From assembly GCF_000218785.1 (NCBI RefSeq), contig NZ_AFPO01000021.1:1-64000 (forward strand): a stretch of 64,000 nucleotides of DNA, read 5' to 3'. The stretch comes from Idiomarina sp. A28L (GTDB lineage: Bacteria > Pseudomonadota > Gammaproteobacteria > Enterobacterales > Alteromonadaceae). A model generated the notes under the pieces. That model saw nothing but the letters and a program-made list of their open reading frames with translations, did not search any database and had not been told where the DNA came from. The translations under genes were made by a program, and so were the position numbers. This document shows positions 1 through 9,315 of the stretch, piece after piece. Position 1 is the first letter of the stretch; every line of letters starts with the position of its first letter.

Positions 1-1941
1 ATGTCATTTTCAAAAACCGCTCGTAAAATTTGGCTTGGCATGTTGCTAAGTATTCCTTTCTTGTTTGGCGCAGCCGTTCATGCAAACGAAATTCCGCTTG
101 AACATTTCTTCAAGCATGCAGAATTTGGTGATGCTGCCATATCCCCCACAGGTAAATATCTAGCCGTTACTGTGCCCAACGATGAGCAACGAAGCCTCGC
201 CGTGTTGGATATAAGCAAGCCAGATTCCATGTCGATTACCGCAGCTTTTCAATTACGCGGCCAAGAAAGCCCTTCCAATGTGCGTTGGGTAAACGATGAG
301 CGCTTGATTTTTACTAGCGTAGTTCAGCCGGGGGCACTGGAACAACCGGTAGGAACTGGCCGTATTTATGCTATTAACGCCGATGGCAGTAACCGCCGCC
401 AGCTCTTTGGTACACAGCAGGGCAGCCGCATTTTCCGTTACATGGATATCATCAGTTTACTACCAGATGAACCCGATTGGATTCTAGTACAGAATTGGGC
501 ACACGATCGCCCACGGCCTATAGCCGAGCGCTTAAATGTTAACCATGCCCGTTTAAATCAAGTTGCTTCTTCGCCGCTAAACCGCGGTTTCTTGATGGCC
601 GATCAAGATAACGTTGTGCGCTTTGCCATGGGTTCGAATGATGACATGAAACCCGAGTTCGCGTGGCGGCCAAGTGAAGAAGCAGAATGGCGGAACTTCT
701 CTAACGAAATTAGCGATCATTTATCGCCTGTAGGTTTTGATGCCAGTGGCGATTTTGTATATATGCGTTCACGCGATAACGAGCACTTAGGGCTTTACCA
801 AATTGAGCTCGCAACTGGTGATTTCCGCCCAGTATTGCCAAACGATAACGTAGAAGTAGATGGGGTTAAATTTAATTCCTCTGGTAATCGGGTTATAGGA
901 GTTCGTTTCCACGATGGTGTTCCGCAGTGGCACAGTGTTGATGAAAGCGCGAAAGAAATTGTTTGGCTGCGCCAACTGGAAGAAATGTTTATCGGTAGCT
1001 CAGTAACTATTAACAACTGGACCCGAGACGGCAAATTAGCCATGGTTGCGGTTTCTAGCGATGTAGCGCCTACCGAATTCTTTGTACTGGATACGGAGGC
1101 ACCAGCATTGCGTTTCTTGGCCGCTTCACGCCCTTGGATCGACCCGGCGCAAATGCAGAATATGCACCCTATTAGCTTTGAGGCACGTGATGGCGTTACG
1201 CTGCATGGTTACAAAACCCTGCCGCGAGGCTACCAGGAAGGCGAAGCCGTACCTTTTGTAGTATTTGTTCATGGTGGCCCTCACGGCCCGCGTGATCGCT
1301 GGGGCTTCGATAGCTTTGTACAAGCATTTGCGCATAACGGCTTTGGCGTACTGCAAATTAACTTTCGCGGTAGTGGTGGCTATGGTGTTGGCTTTGAGCG
1401 CTCAGGTTACGGCGAATGGGGCGCTAAAATGCAAGACGACATCACCGATGGTACACATTGGATTATGGAACAGGGTTTCGCCAAAGAAGATTCGGTGTGT
1501 ATTGCCGGCGCGAGTTACGGCGGCTTCTCAGCACTTTCCGGCATTGTAAAAGAACCAAACCTCTATGCCTGTGCCTGGGCTTTTGTTGGCGTTTACGACC
1601 TTGAACTCATCAAAGAAACAGGTGATATTCCACAACAAGTGAGCGGCCAGCGCTACCTTGATCGGGTGCTTGGTACTGATATTAATGTGTTGAAAGAACG
1701 TTCACCTAGCAACCATGTTGCCAACATCAAAACACCGTTGTTCATCGCTCACGGAGCTGAAGATGTGCGCGCTCACGTAGATCACTATCATTTACTAAAA
1801 GAGCGTTTAGACGCAGCGGAAATCGAATACGAAGAAATGCTCGTTGAGAACGAGGGCCATGGCTTCTACAAGGTGGAAAATAACGTGGAAATGATGACGC
1901 GCGTACTGGCATTCATGAAAAAACACACCAGTGGGGAATAA
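1..1941 (+). CDS. S9 family (prolyl oligopeptidase-type) serine peptidase, exported
   Basis: A secreted or periplasmic peptidase that should cleave short peptides with an alpha/beta-hydrolase active site. Residues 1-28 form a signal peptide (basic start, hydrophobic stretch, VHA before Asn29), which supports the ATG at base 1. The N-terminal half (about 40-380) has the repeated pattern of a beta-propeller. The C-terminal half is the hydrolase: GASYGG with nucleophile Ser505, the acid Asp588 in HGAEDVR, and His620 in EGHGFY. HGGPHGPRD near residue 425 is the expected oxyanion-hole strand. At 646 residues it has normal family length. It is monocistronic, followed by a hairpin and the SRP RNA on the opposite strand. 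The exact substrate cannot be read from sequence. Confidence 0.9.
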   Translation: MSFSKTARKIWLGMLLSIPFLFGAAVHANEIPLEHFFKHAEFGDAAISPTGKYLAVTVPNDEQRSLAVLDISKPDSMSITAAFQLRGQESPSNVRWVNDERLIFTSVVQPGALEQPVGTGRIYAINADGSNRRQLFGTQQGSRIFRYMDIISLLPDEPDWILVQNWAHDRPRPIAERLNVNHARLNQVASSPLNRGFLMADQDNVVRFAMGSNDDMKPEFAWRPSEEAEWRNFSNEISDHLSPVGFDASGDFVYMRSRDNEHLGLYQIELATGDFRPVLPNDNVEVDGVKFNSSGNRVIGVRFHDGVPQWHSVDESAKEIVWLRQLEEMFIGSSVTINNWTRDGKLAMVAVSSDVAPTEFFVLDTEAPALRFLAASRPWIDPAQMQNMHPISFEARDGVTLHGYKTLPRGYQEGEAVPFVVFVHGGPHGPRDRWGFDSFVQAFAHNGFGVLQINFRGSGGYGVGFERSGYGEWGAKMQDDITDGTHWIMEQGFAKEDSVCIAGASYGGFSALSGIVKEPNLYACAWAFVGVYDLELIKETGDIPQQVSGQRYLDRVLGTDINVLKERSPSNHVANIKTPLFIAHGAEDVRAHVDHYHLLKERLDAAEIEYEEMLVENEGHGFYKVENNVEMMTRVLAFMKKHTSGE

Positions 1942-1949
1942 CTTACCGG

Positions 1950-1985
1950 CCTCCTATTTCGCTTCCAAGTGAGCAAAATAGGAGG
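1950..1985. terminator. Hairpin between the peptidase gene and the SRP RNA
   Basis: CCTCCTATTT pairs with AAATAGGAGG around a partly paired centre. There is no clear T-run on either strand, so it may be a 3'-end or processing structure for the two convergent transcripts rather than a classic intrinsic terminator. It touches the mature 3' end of the SRP RNA. Confidence 0.45.
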
Positions 1986-2093
1986 TGGCCTCACCAGCCG
2001 CACCCCGGCACACATTACCCCAACTACGGCTGCTCCCTTCCAGGCCTGACCGGGTTCGCTGGTTCATGTTGCGAGGGGACCAATGAGGCCACC
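1984..2093 (-). ncRNA. ffs: Signal recognition particle 4.5S RNA
   Basis: Read on the minus strand the RNA carries the universal SRP core GGTCAGGCCTGGAAGGGAGC, where Ffh binds. The two ends, GGTGGCCTCA and TGAGGCCACC, are exactly complementary and close a long rod about 110 nt long, the bacterial 4.5S size. With Ffh and FtsY it targets membrane proteins co-translationally. It stands alone, convergent with the peptidase gene. The ends were chosen from the closing stem, so a few bases of uncertainty remain. Confidence 0.93.
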
Positions 2094-2100
2094 AGCGCGC

Positions 2101-2129
2101 ATTATCGCTGAAAGGCATTATTAACACAA
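2101..2129 (-). promoter_or_regulatory. Promoter of the 4.5S RNA
   Basis: On the minus strand TTGTGT (2124-2129) lies 17 bp before GATAAT (2101-2106). A GCGCGC discriminator follows just before the RNA start. GC-rich discriminators are typical of stable-RNA promoters under growth-rate or stringent control. Confidence 0.6.
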
Positions 2130-2216
2130 CCGCACTGCTGCCGTTTGCTTAAAAGCTGAACGTTTTGAGTAAGTGAAGAGTACCCTTACTCAAAATTCCA
2201 GCCGAATCACACCCAT

Positions 2217-2254
2217 AAAAAAACGCGCCTACCAAACTTGGTAACGGCGCGTTT
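2217..2254 (-). terminator. Rho-independent terminator after ribBA
   Basis: On the minus strand AACGCGCC pairs with GGCGCGTT around a short loop, followed by seven T. It begins 18 bases past the ribBA stop and ends the glyA-nrdR-ribD-ribBA transcript. A second 11-bp perfect hairpin (2163-2173 with 2185-2195) lies further on without a T-run. Confidence 0.8.
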
Positions 2255-2271
2255 CGCACATCTATAACGTA

Positions 2272-3387
2272 TTATTTATCTTCGATAAACTCTACAACTT
2301 CCAAACCAAAGCCTGAAAGCGCAGTGTATTTCTTCGGCGAACTCAACAAACGCATTTTGTGCACGCCAAGTTCAGCAAGAATTTGTGAACCTACACCCAC
2401 ATTTCGCGATTCGCTCGATTGGGTATTCCCCACCCGCGCTTCACCACGATCTTGTTGCTCAAAGAACCGCACCTGATCAATTAAATCAGTTGGCGTTTGC
2501 TGCTTACCTAACAATACGAACACGCCACCTTCTTCGGCGATACGGCGCATAGCGCGGTAAAGCGGCCAGCTGCGGCGCGCAGCTCGTTCAGTAGCTAGCA
2601 AATCATTGAAAGTATCTTGCAAATGCACCCGCACTAAAGTGGGCTCATCGCCGTTAACTTCGCCGCTAACTAAGGCAAAATGCACTTGGCCATCTACAGT
2701 ATCTTGGAAAGTTACTAAATCGAACTCACCATAAGCCGTAGGTAATTTACATTGCGCAACTCGGTGAACGGTGTGTTCTTTCACTGAACGATATTCGATT
2801 AAATCGGCAATGGTGCCCATTTTAATATCGTGTTCTGCAGCAAATTTTTCCAAATCTGGGCGCCGCGCCATGGTGCCATCTTCATTCAGAATTTCCACAA
2901 TTACTGAGCTTGCTTCAAATCCAGCTAAACGCGCCAAATCACAACCTGCTTCAGTGTGGCCAGCGCGGTTTAAAACGCCGCCTTGGCGAGCTTTCAATGG
3001 AAAAATATGGCCAGGCATTACCAAATCACTCGGTTTTGCGTTCGCCGCCACAGCCGCTTGCACCGTGCGCGCTCTATCGGCTGCAGAAATCCCCGTAGTA
3101 ACGCCTTCAGCCGCTTCGATAGAAACGGTGAAGTTTGTTGCATACGGGGAATTATTTTGGCCAACCATCAGAGGCAATTGCAGCTGCCGGCAGCGATCTT
3201 CAGTGAGTGTTAAACAAATCAACCCTCGGCCATAACGAGCCATAAAGTTAATGGCTTCCGGGGTTACACATTCCGCCGCCAGTATTAAATCACCTTCATT
3301 TTCGCGGTCTTCATCGTCCATCAGAATAACCATTTTACCGGCTTTTATATCAGCAATGATTTCTTCTGTAGTGTTCAAACTCGACAT
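2272..3387 (-). CDS. ribBA: 3,4-dihydroxy-2-butanone-4-phosphate synthase fused to a degenerate GTP cyclohydrolase II domain
   Basis: Makes the four-carbon riboflavin precursor from ribulose 5-phosphate in the cytoplasm. The RibB domain (about 1-205) has the acidic metal and substrate loop [11 protein letters not shown] at 24-34 and the HIFPL segment. Residues 206-371 follow the RibA fold. However, where GTP cyclohydrolase II has the zinc cysteines (SxCxTGD then RCDCG) this protein reads [12 protein letters not shown] and has none, so this half is probably not a cyclohydrolase. Such RibB plus RibA-like proteins are common in gammaproteobacteria that carry a separate ribA. It is the last gene of glyA-nrdR-ribD-ribBA, 65 bases after ribD, with its own terminator. 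Confidence 0.9.
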   Translation of the reverse strand: MSSLNTTEEIIADIKAGKMVILMDDEDRENEGDLILAAECVTPEAINFMARYGRGLICLTLTEDRCRQLQLPLMVGQNNSPYATNFTVSIEAAEGVTTGISAADRARTVQAAVAANAKPSDLVMPGHIFPLKARQGGVLNRAGHTEAGCDLARLAGFEASSVIVEILNEDGTMARRPDLEKFAAEHDIKMGTIADLIEYRSVKEHTVHRVAQCKLPTAYGEFDLVTFQDTVDGQVHFALVSGEVNGDEPTLVRVHLQDTFNDLLATERAARRSWPLYRAMRRIAEEGGVFVLLGKQQTPTDLIDQVRFFEQQDRGEARVGNTQSSESRNVGVGSQILAELGVHKMRLLSSPKKYTALSGFGLEVVEFIEDK

Positions 3388-3452
3388 CTAGGTATCCTCA
3401 TTTACAACATGTGGCGTGCGCTGTTGGAACTATGCAAAACCTGAAACAAGTA

Positions 3453-4604
3453 TTAGCGTAAGCCAAAGCCCGCGGTTTTCTGCAATACCATTTTCACATC
3501 AACACCAACTTGAGTGATCTCGCTAAACTCCCAAACTGGAACGTTATCCATCGAAGTGATTTGGCCCAAATGGAACATGCCCACGCCATTATCACCCATC
3601 AATTTCGGAGCTGTATAAACTATCAATTCATCTACCAATTCCGCTGTTAGCATGGCGCCAGCTAAACGTGCGCCGCCTTCAACCCAAACCGTATGAATAT
3701 CGCGCTTGGCTATCAACTGCAGCAATGCCGTTAAATCAACACGGCCGGTAACACCGGTATCCATGATAATTTCTTCAGCGTTTGCTGGCAGTTCCATGCC
3801 GCTTGCTTTAGTGCGAATCAACCAAACCGGGCCGCCGTCTTTAAATACTTGCGCACTAGGCTGCACTTCACTGCGGTGATCAATAATCACCCGCACTGGT
3901 TGGCGAACTTCGCCAATGTATTCAACACCATTCGGAAATTCAGTGTGGCGAACGTTTAATGCTGGATCGTCGGCTAAAATAGTACCGGCACCAGTTAAGA
4001 TAGCACCCGCTTGCGCGCGGCCTACCTGCACATCACAACGCGCATCGCGCTCAGTTATCCATTTGCTCTTGCCGTTGGCAAGTGCTGTACGGCCATCTAA
4101 ACTCGCCGCCATTTTCAATTGCACAAACGGACGCTTCAATTTCTGCTGGGTAAAGAAACCACGGCTAACCGCATACGCTTCTTTTTCCAACAAACCCATT
4201 TCCACCTTAATACCGGCTTTTTTCAGGCGTTTTACACCTGCGCCAGCTACTTTCGGGAAAGGGTCTTCCATGGCTACTACAACACGCGCCACATCGGCTT
4301 TTATCAGTGCATCAACACAAGGTGGTGTACGGCCAGTGTGGTTGCAAGGTTCCAGAGTGATATACGCAGTTGCGCCCTTCGCTCGATCACCCGCTTCTGC
4401 TAATGCGTTAACTTCCGCATGCGCTTCACCAGCTTTCAGATGAAAACCTTCGCCTACGATCTCGCCATTTTTCTCTGCAGAAAAATCAACAATCACGCAG
4501 CCAACATTAGGGTTTGGATGAGTAGTAAAACGCCCTTGCGCTGCAAGTTCCAGCGCGCGTTCCATGAAATGAATATCGGTATCCGTAAAATTATTTTTAG
4601 TCAT
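3453..4604 (-). CDS. ribD: Bifunctional riboflavin pyrimidine deaminase/reductase RibD
   Basis: Catalyses two successive riboflavin steps: deamination of the diaminohydroxy-pyrimidine phosphoribosylamine, then NADPH reduction of the ribose side chain. The deaminase zinc site is clear: HAE at 62-64 plus Cys87 and Cys96 in the [11 protein letters not shown] motif. The reductase domain starts near residue 160 ([12 protein letters not shown]) and runs to the end. At 383 residues it has normal length. It overlaps the end of nrdR by 8 bases, so translation is likely coupled. The riboflavin synthase gene often found between ribD and ribBA is absent here. Confidence 0.95.
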   Translation of the reverse strand: MTKNNFTDTDIHFMERALELAAQGRFTTHPNPNVGCVIVDFSAEKNGEIVGEGFHLKAGEAHAEVNALAEAGDRAKGATAYITLEPCNHTGRTPPCVDALIKADVARVVVAMEDPFPKVAGAGVKRLKKAGIKVEMGLLEKEAYAVSRGFFTQQKLKRPFVQLKMAASLDGRTALANGKSKWITERDARCDVQVGRAQAGAILTGAGTILADDPALNVRHTEFPNGVEYIGEVRQPVRVIIDHRSEVQPSAQVFKDGGPVWLIRTKASGMELPANAEEIIMDTGVTGRVDLTALLQLIAKRDIHTVWVEGGARLAGAMLTAELVDELIVYTAPKLMGDNGVGMFHLGQITSMDNVPVWEFSEITQVGVDVKMVLQKTAGFGLR

Positions 4605-5046
4605 CTAAGCGTGCGATCTCCGCGCCAAAATCACGAATATCCTCAAACGAACGGTAAACCGACGCAAAGCGAATATACGCAACTTTATCTAGTTGCTTGA
4701 GTTGTTCCATCACCAAACTGCCGATTAACTTACTGGATACTTCTCGTTCCCCAGTAGCGCGCAGCTTAGATTTGATTCGATTAATGGTTTGCTCCATTGC
4801 TTCTAAACTCACTGGGCGTTTCTCCAATGAGCGTAAAAGGCCAGCGCGCAACTTATCTTCGTTAAAAGGTTCGCGCGCGCCATTGCTTTTAATTACCCGA
4901 GGCATTACCAATTCTGCGCTTTCGAACGTTGTAAAACGCTCTTTACAAGCATTACATTCACGGCGGCGGCGAACCGACATACCATCGGCTACCAACCGCG
5001 AATCAATTACTTTTGTATCTTGCTCAGCACAGAACGGACAATGCAT
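4597..5046 (-). CDS. nrdR: Transcriptional repressor NrdR
   Basis: Nucleotide-sensing repressor of ribonucleotide reductase genes. The N-terminal zinc ribbon has Cys3, Cys6, Cys31 and Cys34, with the basic RRRR patch between. An ATP-cone domain follows from about residue 49 ([16 protein letters not shown]). At 149 residues it has the family length. AAGGA lies 7 bases before the ATG. It sits between glyA (19-base gap) and ribD (overlap), the usual gammaproteobacterial neighbourhood. Confidence 0.95.
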   Translation of the reverse strand: MHCPFCAEQDTKVIDSRLVADGMSVRRRRECNACKERFTTFESAELVMPRVIKSNGAREPFNEDKLRAGLLRSLEKRPVSLEAMEQTINRIKSKLRATGEREVSSKLIGSLVMEQLKQLDKVAYIRFASVYRSFEDIRDFGAEIARLDD

Positions 5047-5065
5047 CAGTTATCCTTCAGTTAAC

Positions 5066-6340
5066 TTACGATTTTGCATATACCGGAAACTGCGCACACA
5101 ACGCTTTAACTTCTTCGCGTACACGAGCTTCCACTGCATTATCGCCAACGCCATCTTTTATGGCATCCAATACATCACAAATCCAGTTTGAAACTTGCTC
5201 CGCTTGTGCTTCTTTAAAGCCCCGGCGAGTAATTGCCGGCGTGCCCAAGCGCAAACCTGAAGTAACAAACGGCGAACGCGGATCGTTAGGCACCGAGTTC
5301 TTATTTACGGTAATAAATGCGCGGCCAAGTGCGGCATCGGCATCTTTACCAGTAATATCTTTCTTAATTAAATCAACTAAGAACAAGTGGTTTTCGGTGC
5401 CGCCAGAAACGATATCATAACCACGCTCCTGCATTACCCGCACCATCGCTTTCGCGTTCTTCAGCACTTGTTGTTGGTAAACTTTAAATTCAGGTTGCAG
5501 CGCTTCTTTAAACGCCACCGCCTTGGCCGCGATCACATGCATCAACGGCCCGCCCTGGTTGCCAGGGAATACGGCACTGTTTAATTTCTTGTGTAGCTCC
5601 GGGTCGTCTTTACCGCTCAAAATCAAACCTGAGCGCGGGCCCGCCAGCGTTTTATGCGTAGTAGTGGTTACTACATCGGCAATTGGCACCGGGTTTGGAT
5701 ACAAACCTGCCGCCACTAAACCGGCAACATGCGCCATATCAACTAAAAAGTAAGCACCTACTTCATCGGCTACATCGCGGAATTTCTGCCAATCAACAAT
5801 GCCTGAATACGCAGAAAAACCAGCAATAATCATTTTTGGCTTATGTTCAATTGCTAATGCACGCATTTGTTCGTAATCGATTTCACCGGTTTCAGGATGC
5901 AAACCATATTGCACGGCATTGTAGTTAATACCGGAAAAGTTCACGTGCGAACCATGCGTTAAGTGGCCACCATGCGCCAAGCTCATACCCAATATGGTAT
6001 CGCCGGCACTACACATGGCCATGAATGCTGCGGTGTTAGCTTGCGAACCGGCGTGTGGTTGTACGTTGGCGTATTTAGCACCAAACAACTCTTTTGCGCG
6101 TTCAATAGCTAAAGTTTCAGCAATATCTACATATTCACAACCGCCATAATAACGCTTGCCCGGATACCCTTCAGCATACTTGTTGGTAAGCTGAGAACCC
6201 TGTGCTTCAAGCACTCGTGGGCTGGTATAGTTTTCTGATGCAATCAACTCAATGTGTTCTTCTTGGCGAACAACTTCGGCCTGCATTGCTTCCCACAACT
6301 CGGGGTCAAACTTAGCAATTGTCATCTCAGAACCAGACAT
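5066..6340 (-). CDS. glyA: Serine hydroxymethyltransferase
   Basis: PLP enzyme interconverting serine and glycine with tetrahydrofolate; main source of one-carbon units. The reading frame is open for 63 more codons upstream, but that stretch does not look like SHMT. AGGAG lies 6 bases before the ATG at 6340 ([10 protein letters not shown]), giving 424 residues, the normal size; an ATG at 6325 is the alternative. The PLP lysine is Lys230 in [14 protein letters not shown], with the SENY substrate loop near residue 36. First gene of the glyA-nrdR-ribD-ribBA operon. Confidence 0.95.
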   Translation of the reverse strand: MSGSEMTIAKFDPELWEAMQAEVVRQEEHIELIASENYTSPRVLEAQGSQLTNKYAEGYPGKRYYGGCEYVDIAETLAIERAKELFGAKYANVQPHAGSQANTAAFMAMCSAGDTILGMSLAHGGHLTHGSHVNFSGINYNAVQYGLHPETGEIDYEQMRALAIEHKPKMIIAGFSAYSGIVDWQKFRDVADEVGAYFLVDMAHVAGLVAAGLYPNPVPIADVVTTTTHKTLAGPRSGLILSGKDDPELHKKLNSAVFPGNQGGPLMHVIAAKAVAFKEALQPEFKVYQQQVLKNAKAMVRVMQERGYDIVSGGTENHLFLVDLIKKDITGKDADAALGRAFITVNKNSVPNDPRSPFVTSGLRLGTPAITRRGFKEAQAEQVSNWICDVLDAIKDGVGDNAVEARVREEVKALCAQFPVYAKS

Positions 6341-6387
6341 GCGTACTCCTAATAAACGGTGAAATATCAGCCAAAATTTAATGCCAC

Positions 6388-6393
6388 AGTATA
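6388..6393 (-). promoter_or_regulatory. Possible -10 element of glyA
   Basis: TATACT on the minus strand, 48 bases before the glyA ATG. The -35 position is poor but overlaps a short palindrome, ACCATTCATGGT (6405-6416), which could be an activator or repressor site. Confidence 0.35.
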
Positions 6394-6433
6394 CCCTATT
6401 CGCACCATGAATGGTAGCTCGAGGGGTGGAGGG

Positions 6434-6647
6434 CTGAACCACTACTGGCTGGTTTCGTGCGCAGCAGCAAGCAGGCATCGCTTCCACTGATCGCTCTAGG
6501 CCACTCCAGAACCGCTCGAGCACATCCATGTGGCGCTATGATCCACGCCATCCATGGCGTGGACATTTCTGGAGCGGCCTAGAGCGATCAGCTCGCACGC
6601 TGCCTACTCGCTACTACACACGTTAAACACCGCCAATAGTGGTTCAC
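6434..6647. repeat. Nested palindrome, class A copy 1
   Basis: A large imperfect inverted repeat. Outer arms 6434-6449 and 6632-6647 match at 14 of 16 positions. Inner arms 6488-6511 and 6567-6590 match at 23 of 24. The core between them (6512-6566) holds two small hairpins: cacatccatgtg (6521-6532) and ccacgccatccatggcgtgg (6543-6562). The core recurs at 6836-6891 (inverted) and 8837-8891, but the arms are unique to this site. No credible gene is present. Confidence 0.85.
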
Positions 6648-6748
6648 CCCCCCCCATTCAAACACCGCAAGTCGTTTTCCCGCTCCCGTTCAGCAACGAA
6701 GTTGACATGACAACGCATCAATAACCGATATCGCTGCTCTTTTGCTGA

Positions 6749-6979
6749 GAGTGGCTGAAGAGCCGCTTGGCGCTGTTTGATGCAGTTAACAACTGACGTG
6801 CAGCGCGCGAGCTGATCTGCAGAGGGCGCGCTAGAAATGTCCGCGCCATGGATGGCGCGGATCATAGCGCCACATGGATGTGCTTGAGCGGTTCTAGAGT
6901 GACCTCTGCAGATCAGCGGAAGCGGTGGGCGTTAGTTGTTAACTGCATCAAACAGCGCCAAGCGGCTCTGCAGCCACTC
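6749..6979. repeat. Nested palindrome, class A copy 2 (core inverted)
   Basis: Outer arms of 50 bases, 6749-6798 and 6930-6979, match at 48 of 50. Inner arms 6811-6825 and 6903-6917 are perfect (GCTGATCTGCAGAGG). The class A core runs between them in reverse orientation, with hairpin ccgcgccatggatggcgcgg at 6841-6860. Short open frames crossing it are by-products of the palindrome. With copy 1 it fills the 680-base gap between glyA and ettA; no gene is seen there. Confidence 0.88.
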
Positions 6980-6985
6980 CCAGCA

Positions 6986-7014
6986 CAAAAAAGCCGCGGT
7001 TTGGGCCGCGGCTT
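6986..7014 (-). terminator. Rho-independent terminator after ettA
   Basis: On the minus strand GCCGCGG pairs with CCGCGGC around a six-base loop, followed by six T. It begins 6 bases past the ettA stop codon. Confidence 0.85.
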
Positions 7015-7019
7015 TGGAG

Positions 7020-8687
7020 TTATTTTGTAACTTTTTTGTATTTGATGCGGTGTGGATCCATGGCATCGGAGCCGTAGGTTTTCTTCATGTAATCTACGTA
7101 TTCCGTGTAGTTACCTTCGTAGAAGGTTACTTTGCCTTCATCGCGGTAATCTAGAATGTGCGTAGCGATGCGATCTAGGAACCAGCGATCGTGCGAAATT
7201 ACCATGGCAGCGCCAGGGAATTCGAGCAATGCATCTTCCAATGCTCGCAGAGTTTCCACATCCAAATCGTTGGTAGGCTCATCGAGCAACAATAAGTTGC
7301 CGCCAGCGCGCAATAGCTTGGCTAAATGCACCCGGTTACGTTCACCACCCGATAACTCACCAATGAACTTTTGCTGATCGTTACCACGGAAGTTAAAGCG
7401 GCCCACATAGGCGCGGGCTTGTACTTCGTAATTTCCGATACGCAAAATCTCTTGGCCATCCGAGATTTCTTGGTAAACCGTTTTCTTATCGTCCATATCA
7501 TCGCGGAACTGATCAACCGAAGCCAAATGAACAGTTTCACCCAACTCAATCGTGCCCGCATCTGGCTGTTCTTTGCCACTAATCATGCGGAACAAAGTAG
7601 ATTTACCCGCACCGTTCGGGCCGATAATACCCACAATCGCACCTTTCGGCATGCTGAAGGTTAAATCATCGATAATTACCCGATCACCGTAGCTCTTCTT
7701 CAGGCCGGTAACATCCAACACCTTATCGCCAAGGCGCGGCCCAGGTGGAATATATAGCTCGTTGGTTTCGTTACGGCTTTGGTAATCGCCAGATTGCAGC
7801 TCTTCAAAGCGGTTAAGCCGCGCTTTGCTCTTGGCTTGGCGCCCTTTCGGATTCTGGCGCACCCATTCAAGCTCTTTCTTAATCGATTTTTGCCGCGCAG
7901 CTTCGCCACGCTCTTCTTGGGCTAAGCGAGCATCTTTTTGCTCAAGCCAGCTCGAGTAGTTGCCTTCCCAAGGAATACCGTAACCACGGTCGAGTTCCAG
8001 AATCCAGCCAGCTACGTTATCAAGGAAATAACGATCGTGGGTAATCGCTACCACGGTGCCTTCATAATCGTGCAAGAAGCGCTCTAACCACGCTACTGAT
8101 TCCGCATCCAAGTGGTTGGTAGGCTCATCGAGTAGCAACATATCAGGCTTTTCTAACAATAAACGACAAAGCGCTACACGGCGGCGTTCACCACCCGATA
8201 AGTGTTCAATAGTAGAATCCCAAGGCGGTAAACGCAGGGCATCCGAGGCGCGCTCTAACGCGTTCTCTAAATTGTGGCCTTCTTTGGCCTGCAAAATCGC
8301 TTCAAGCTCACCTTGGCGTTTGGCTAGGGCATCGAAATCCGCATCCTCTTCGGCATAAGCTGCATAAAGTTGATCAAGTTCGGCCAATGCATCTTTAATA
8401 TCGCTCAGGGCTTCTTCAACGGTTTCACGAACAGTTTTGTTCGGGTCCAGTTTTGGCTCCTGCGGCAAATAACCGATTTTAATACCCGTTTGCGGGCGTG
8501 CTTCACCTTCAAACTCGGTATCTACGCCAGCCATAATGCGTAATAAAGTTGATTTACCCGAACCATTAAGGCCAAGTACACCAATCTTTGCGCCAGGGAA
8601 AAAGCTAAGGGAAATATCTTTTAAAATGGTACGTTTCGGTGGCACTACTTTGCTCACCCGCAACATACTATAAATATACTGAGCCAT
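7020..8687 (-). CDS. ettA: Energy-dependent translational throttle protein EttA (ABC-F)
   Basis: Ribosome-associated ABC-F ATPase that binds the E site and gates the first elongation steps according to the ATP/ADP ratio. Two ABC cassettes are present: Walker A GLNGSGKST at 39-47 and GPNGAGKST near 357. Signatures LSGGERRR and LSGGERNR each precede LLLLDEPTN. The arm subdomain lies in the first cassette and the linker with basic KSARLNRFEEL-like residues lies between cassettes. No membrane segments. The frame is open 10 codons further, but MAQYIYSM at 8687 gives 555 residues, the exact EttA length, with GAGG just upstream. Confidence 0.95.
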   Translation of the reverse strand: MAQYIYSMLRVSKVVPPKRTILKDISLSFFPGAKIGVLGLNGSGKSTLLRIMAGVDTEFEGEARPQTGIKIGYLPQEPKLDPNKTVRETVEEALSDIKDALAELDQLYAAYAEEDADFDALAKRQGELEAILQAKEGHNLENALERASDALRLPPWDSTIEHLSGGERRRVALCRLLLEKPDMLLLDEPTNHLDAESVAWLERFLHDYEGTVVAITHDRYFLDNVAGWILELDRGYGIPWEGNYSSWLEQKDARLAQEERGEAARQKSIKKELEWVRQNPKGRQAKSKARLNRFEELQSGDYQSRNETNELYIPPGPRLGDKVLDVTGLKKSYGDRVIIDDLTFSMPKGAIVGIIGPNGAGKSTLFRMISGKEQPDAGTIELGETVHLASVDQFRDDMDDKKTVYQEISDGQEILRIGNYEVQARAYVGRFNFRGNDQQKFIGELSGGERNRVHLAKLLRAGGNLLLLDEPTNDLDVETLRALEDALLEFPGAAMVISHDRWFLDRIATHILDYRDEGKVTFYEGNYTEYVDYMKKTYGSDAMDPHRIKYKKVTK

Positions 8688-8763
8688 ACGCCTCACAGTT
8701 CCTGTTAGAAATAACAAATCTCAGTAATTGTACCACAGCCCCACGCCAATGCATCCTGTGCTT

Positions 8764-8961
8764 GGTGTTGAGATTGAAGGCTTGTGGTCCGAGGAAGGTT
8801 TGCCGGCTTCCGGGTGAAAAGGCCCTCAGTACAGAACCGCTCAAGCACATCCATGTGGCGCTATGATCCGCGCCATCCTTGGCGCGGACATTTCTGAACT
8901 GAGGGCCTTCTCTCCCTCACGCCAGCAACAATTATTTCGGCATGCCTTCAACCTCAACACC
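8764..8961. repeat. Nested palindrome, class A copy 3
   Basis: Outer arms 8764-8781 and 8944-8961 match at 17 of 18. Inner arms 8819-8836 and 8892-8909 match at 17 of 18. The core (8837-8891) is nearly identical to that of copy 1, but hairpin 2 (8868-8887) has C-G where copy 1 has T-A at one stem position, a compensatory change. It sits upstream of ettA. No gene is seen between 8688 and 9315. Confidence 0.85.
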
Positions 8962-9015
8962 ACTCAGCCTATGCCGCAGAGTTACTTATAGCTAAAACAA
9001 ACTAATACTTGGACG

Positions 9016-9140
9016 GCAATAACGGGGCCTGCCGAAGAGAGGCGTTTGTGAGGGTGAGTTCATCGACAGAGCTAGTGCGAGGGAGTGCGTAACCGGAAGC
9101 TGGCCAGCAATAACGGGTACTGCCGAGGAGAGGCGTTTGG
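9016..9140. repeat. Direct repeat of about 33 bases, two copies
   Basis: GCAATAACGGG...GCCGAAGAGAGGCGTTTG at 9016-9048 recurs at 9107-9140 with a few changes, 91 bases apart. The second copy runs into the left arm of the class B palindrome, so one arm of that element appears duplicated. Confidence 0.6.
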
Positions 9141-9245
9141 GATGGGCGAATACCTTGGTCAGGGTGTACGGCGCATGGATGCGCCGTCCAAGCCCCCATG
9201 GATGGGTTTACGGCGTCCCTGAACAAGGTATTCGCCCACCCCAAA
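9136..9245. repeat. Nested palindrome, class B copy 1
   Basis: Arms 9136-9164 and 9217-9245 match at 27 of 29. The core (9165-9216) has two hairpins: cggcgcatggatgcgccg (9169-9186) and cccatggatggg (9195-9206), joined by a CAAGCC linker. Read on the minus strand it has the same order of parts as the copy at 18339-18423. It ends about 70 bases before upp. Confidence 0.85.
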
Positions 9246-9315
9246 CAAAGCCTCTCCCCCACGCGCTGGAATTTCCGTTATACTTGGGGAAATTCATGTA
9301 TTTAAAGAGGCCCTA

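Noticed and set aside
2163-2195. Second intrinsic terminator after ribBA
   Set aside because: The 11-bp stem is perfect but A/T-rich with no T-run following; the better terminator is at 2217-2254.
3388-3452. Possible FMN riboswitch before ribBA
   Set aside because: Only 65 bases lie between ribD and ribBA and none of the conserved RFN element blocks are visible; the gene is in an operon with glyA-nrdR-ribD.
6644-7030. Short frames on both strands in the glyA-ettA gap
   Set aside because: They lie in the palindromic arms and share peptides only because the DNA is an inverted repeat; no ribosome site or family match.
6434-9245. Integron attC sites or a CRISPR array
   Set aside because: The repeats are not regularly spaced, there are no short unique spacers or gene cassettes, and no cas or integrase gene is present.
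9002-9262. Minus-strand frame of 86 codons before upp
   Set aside because: It crosses the direct repeat and class B palindrome and has no protein family features.
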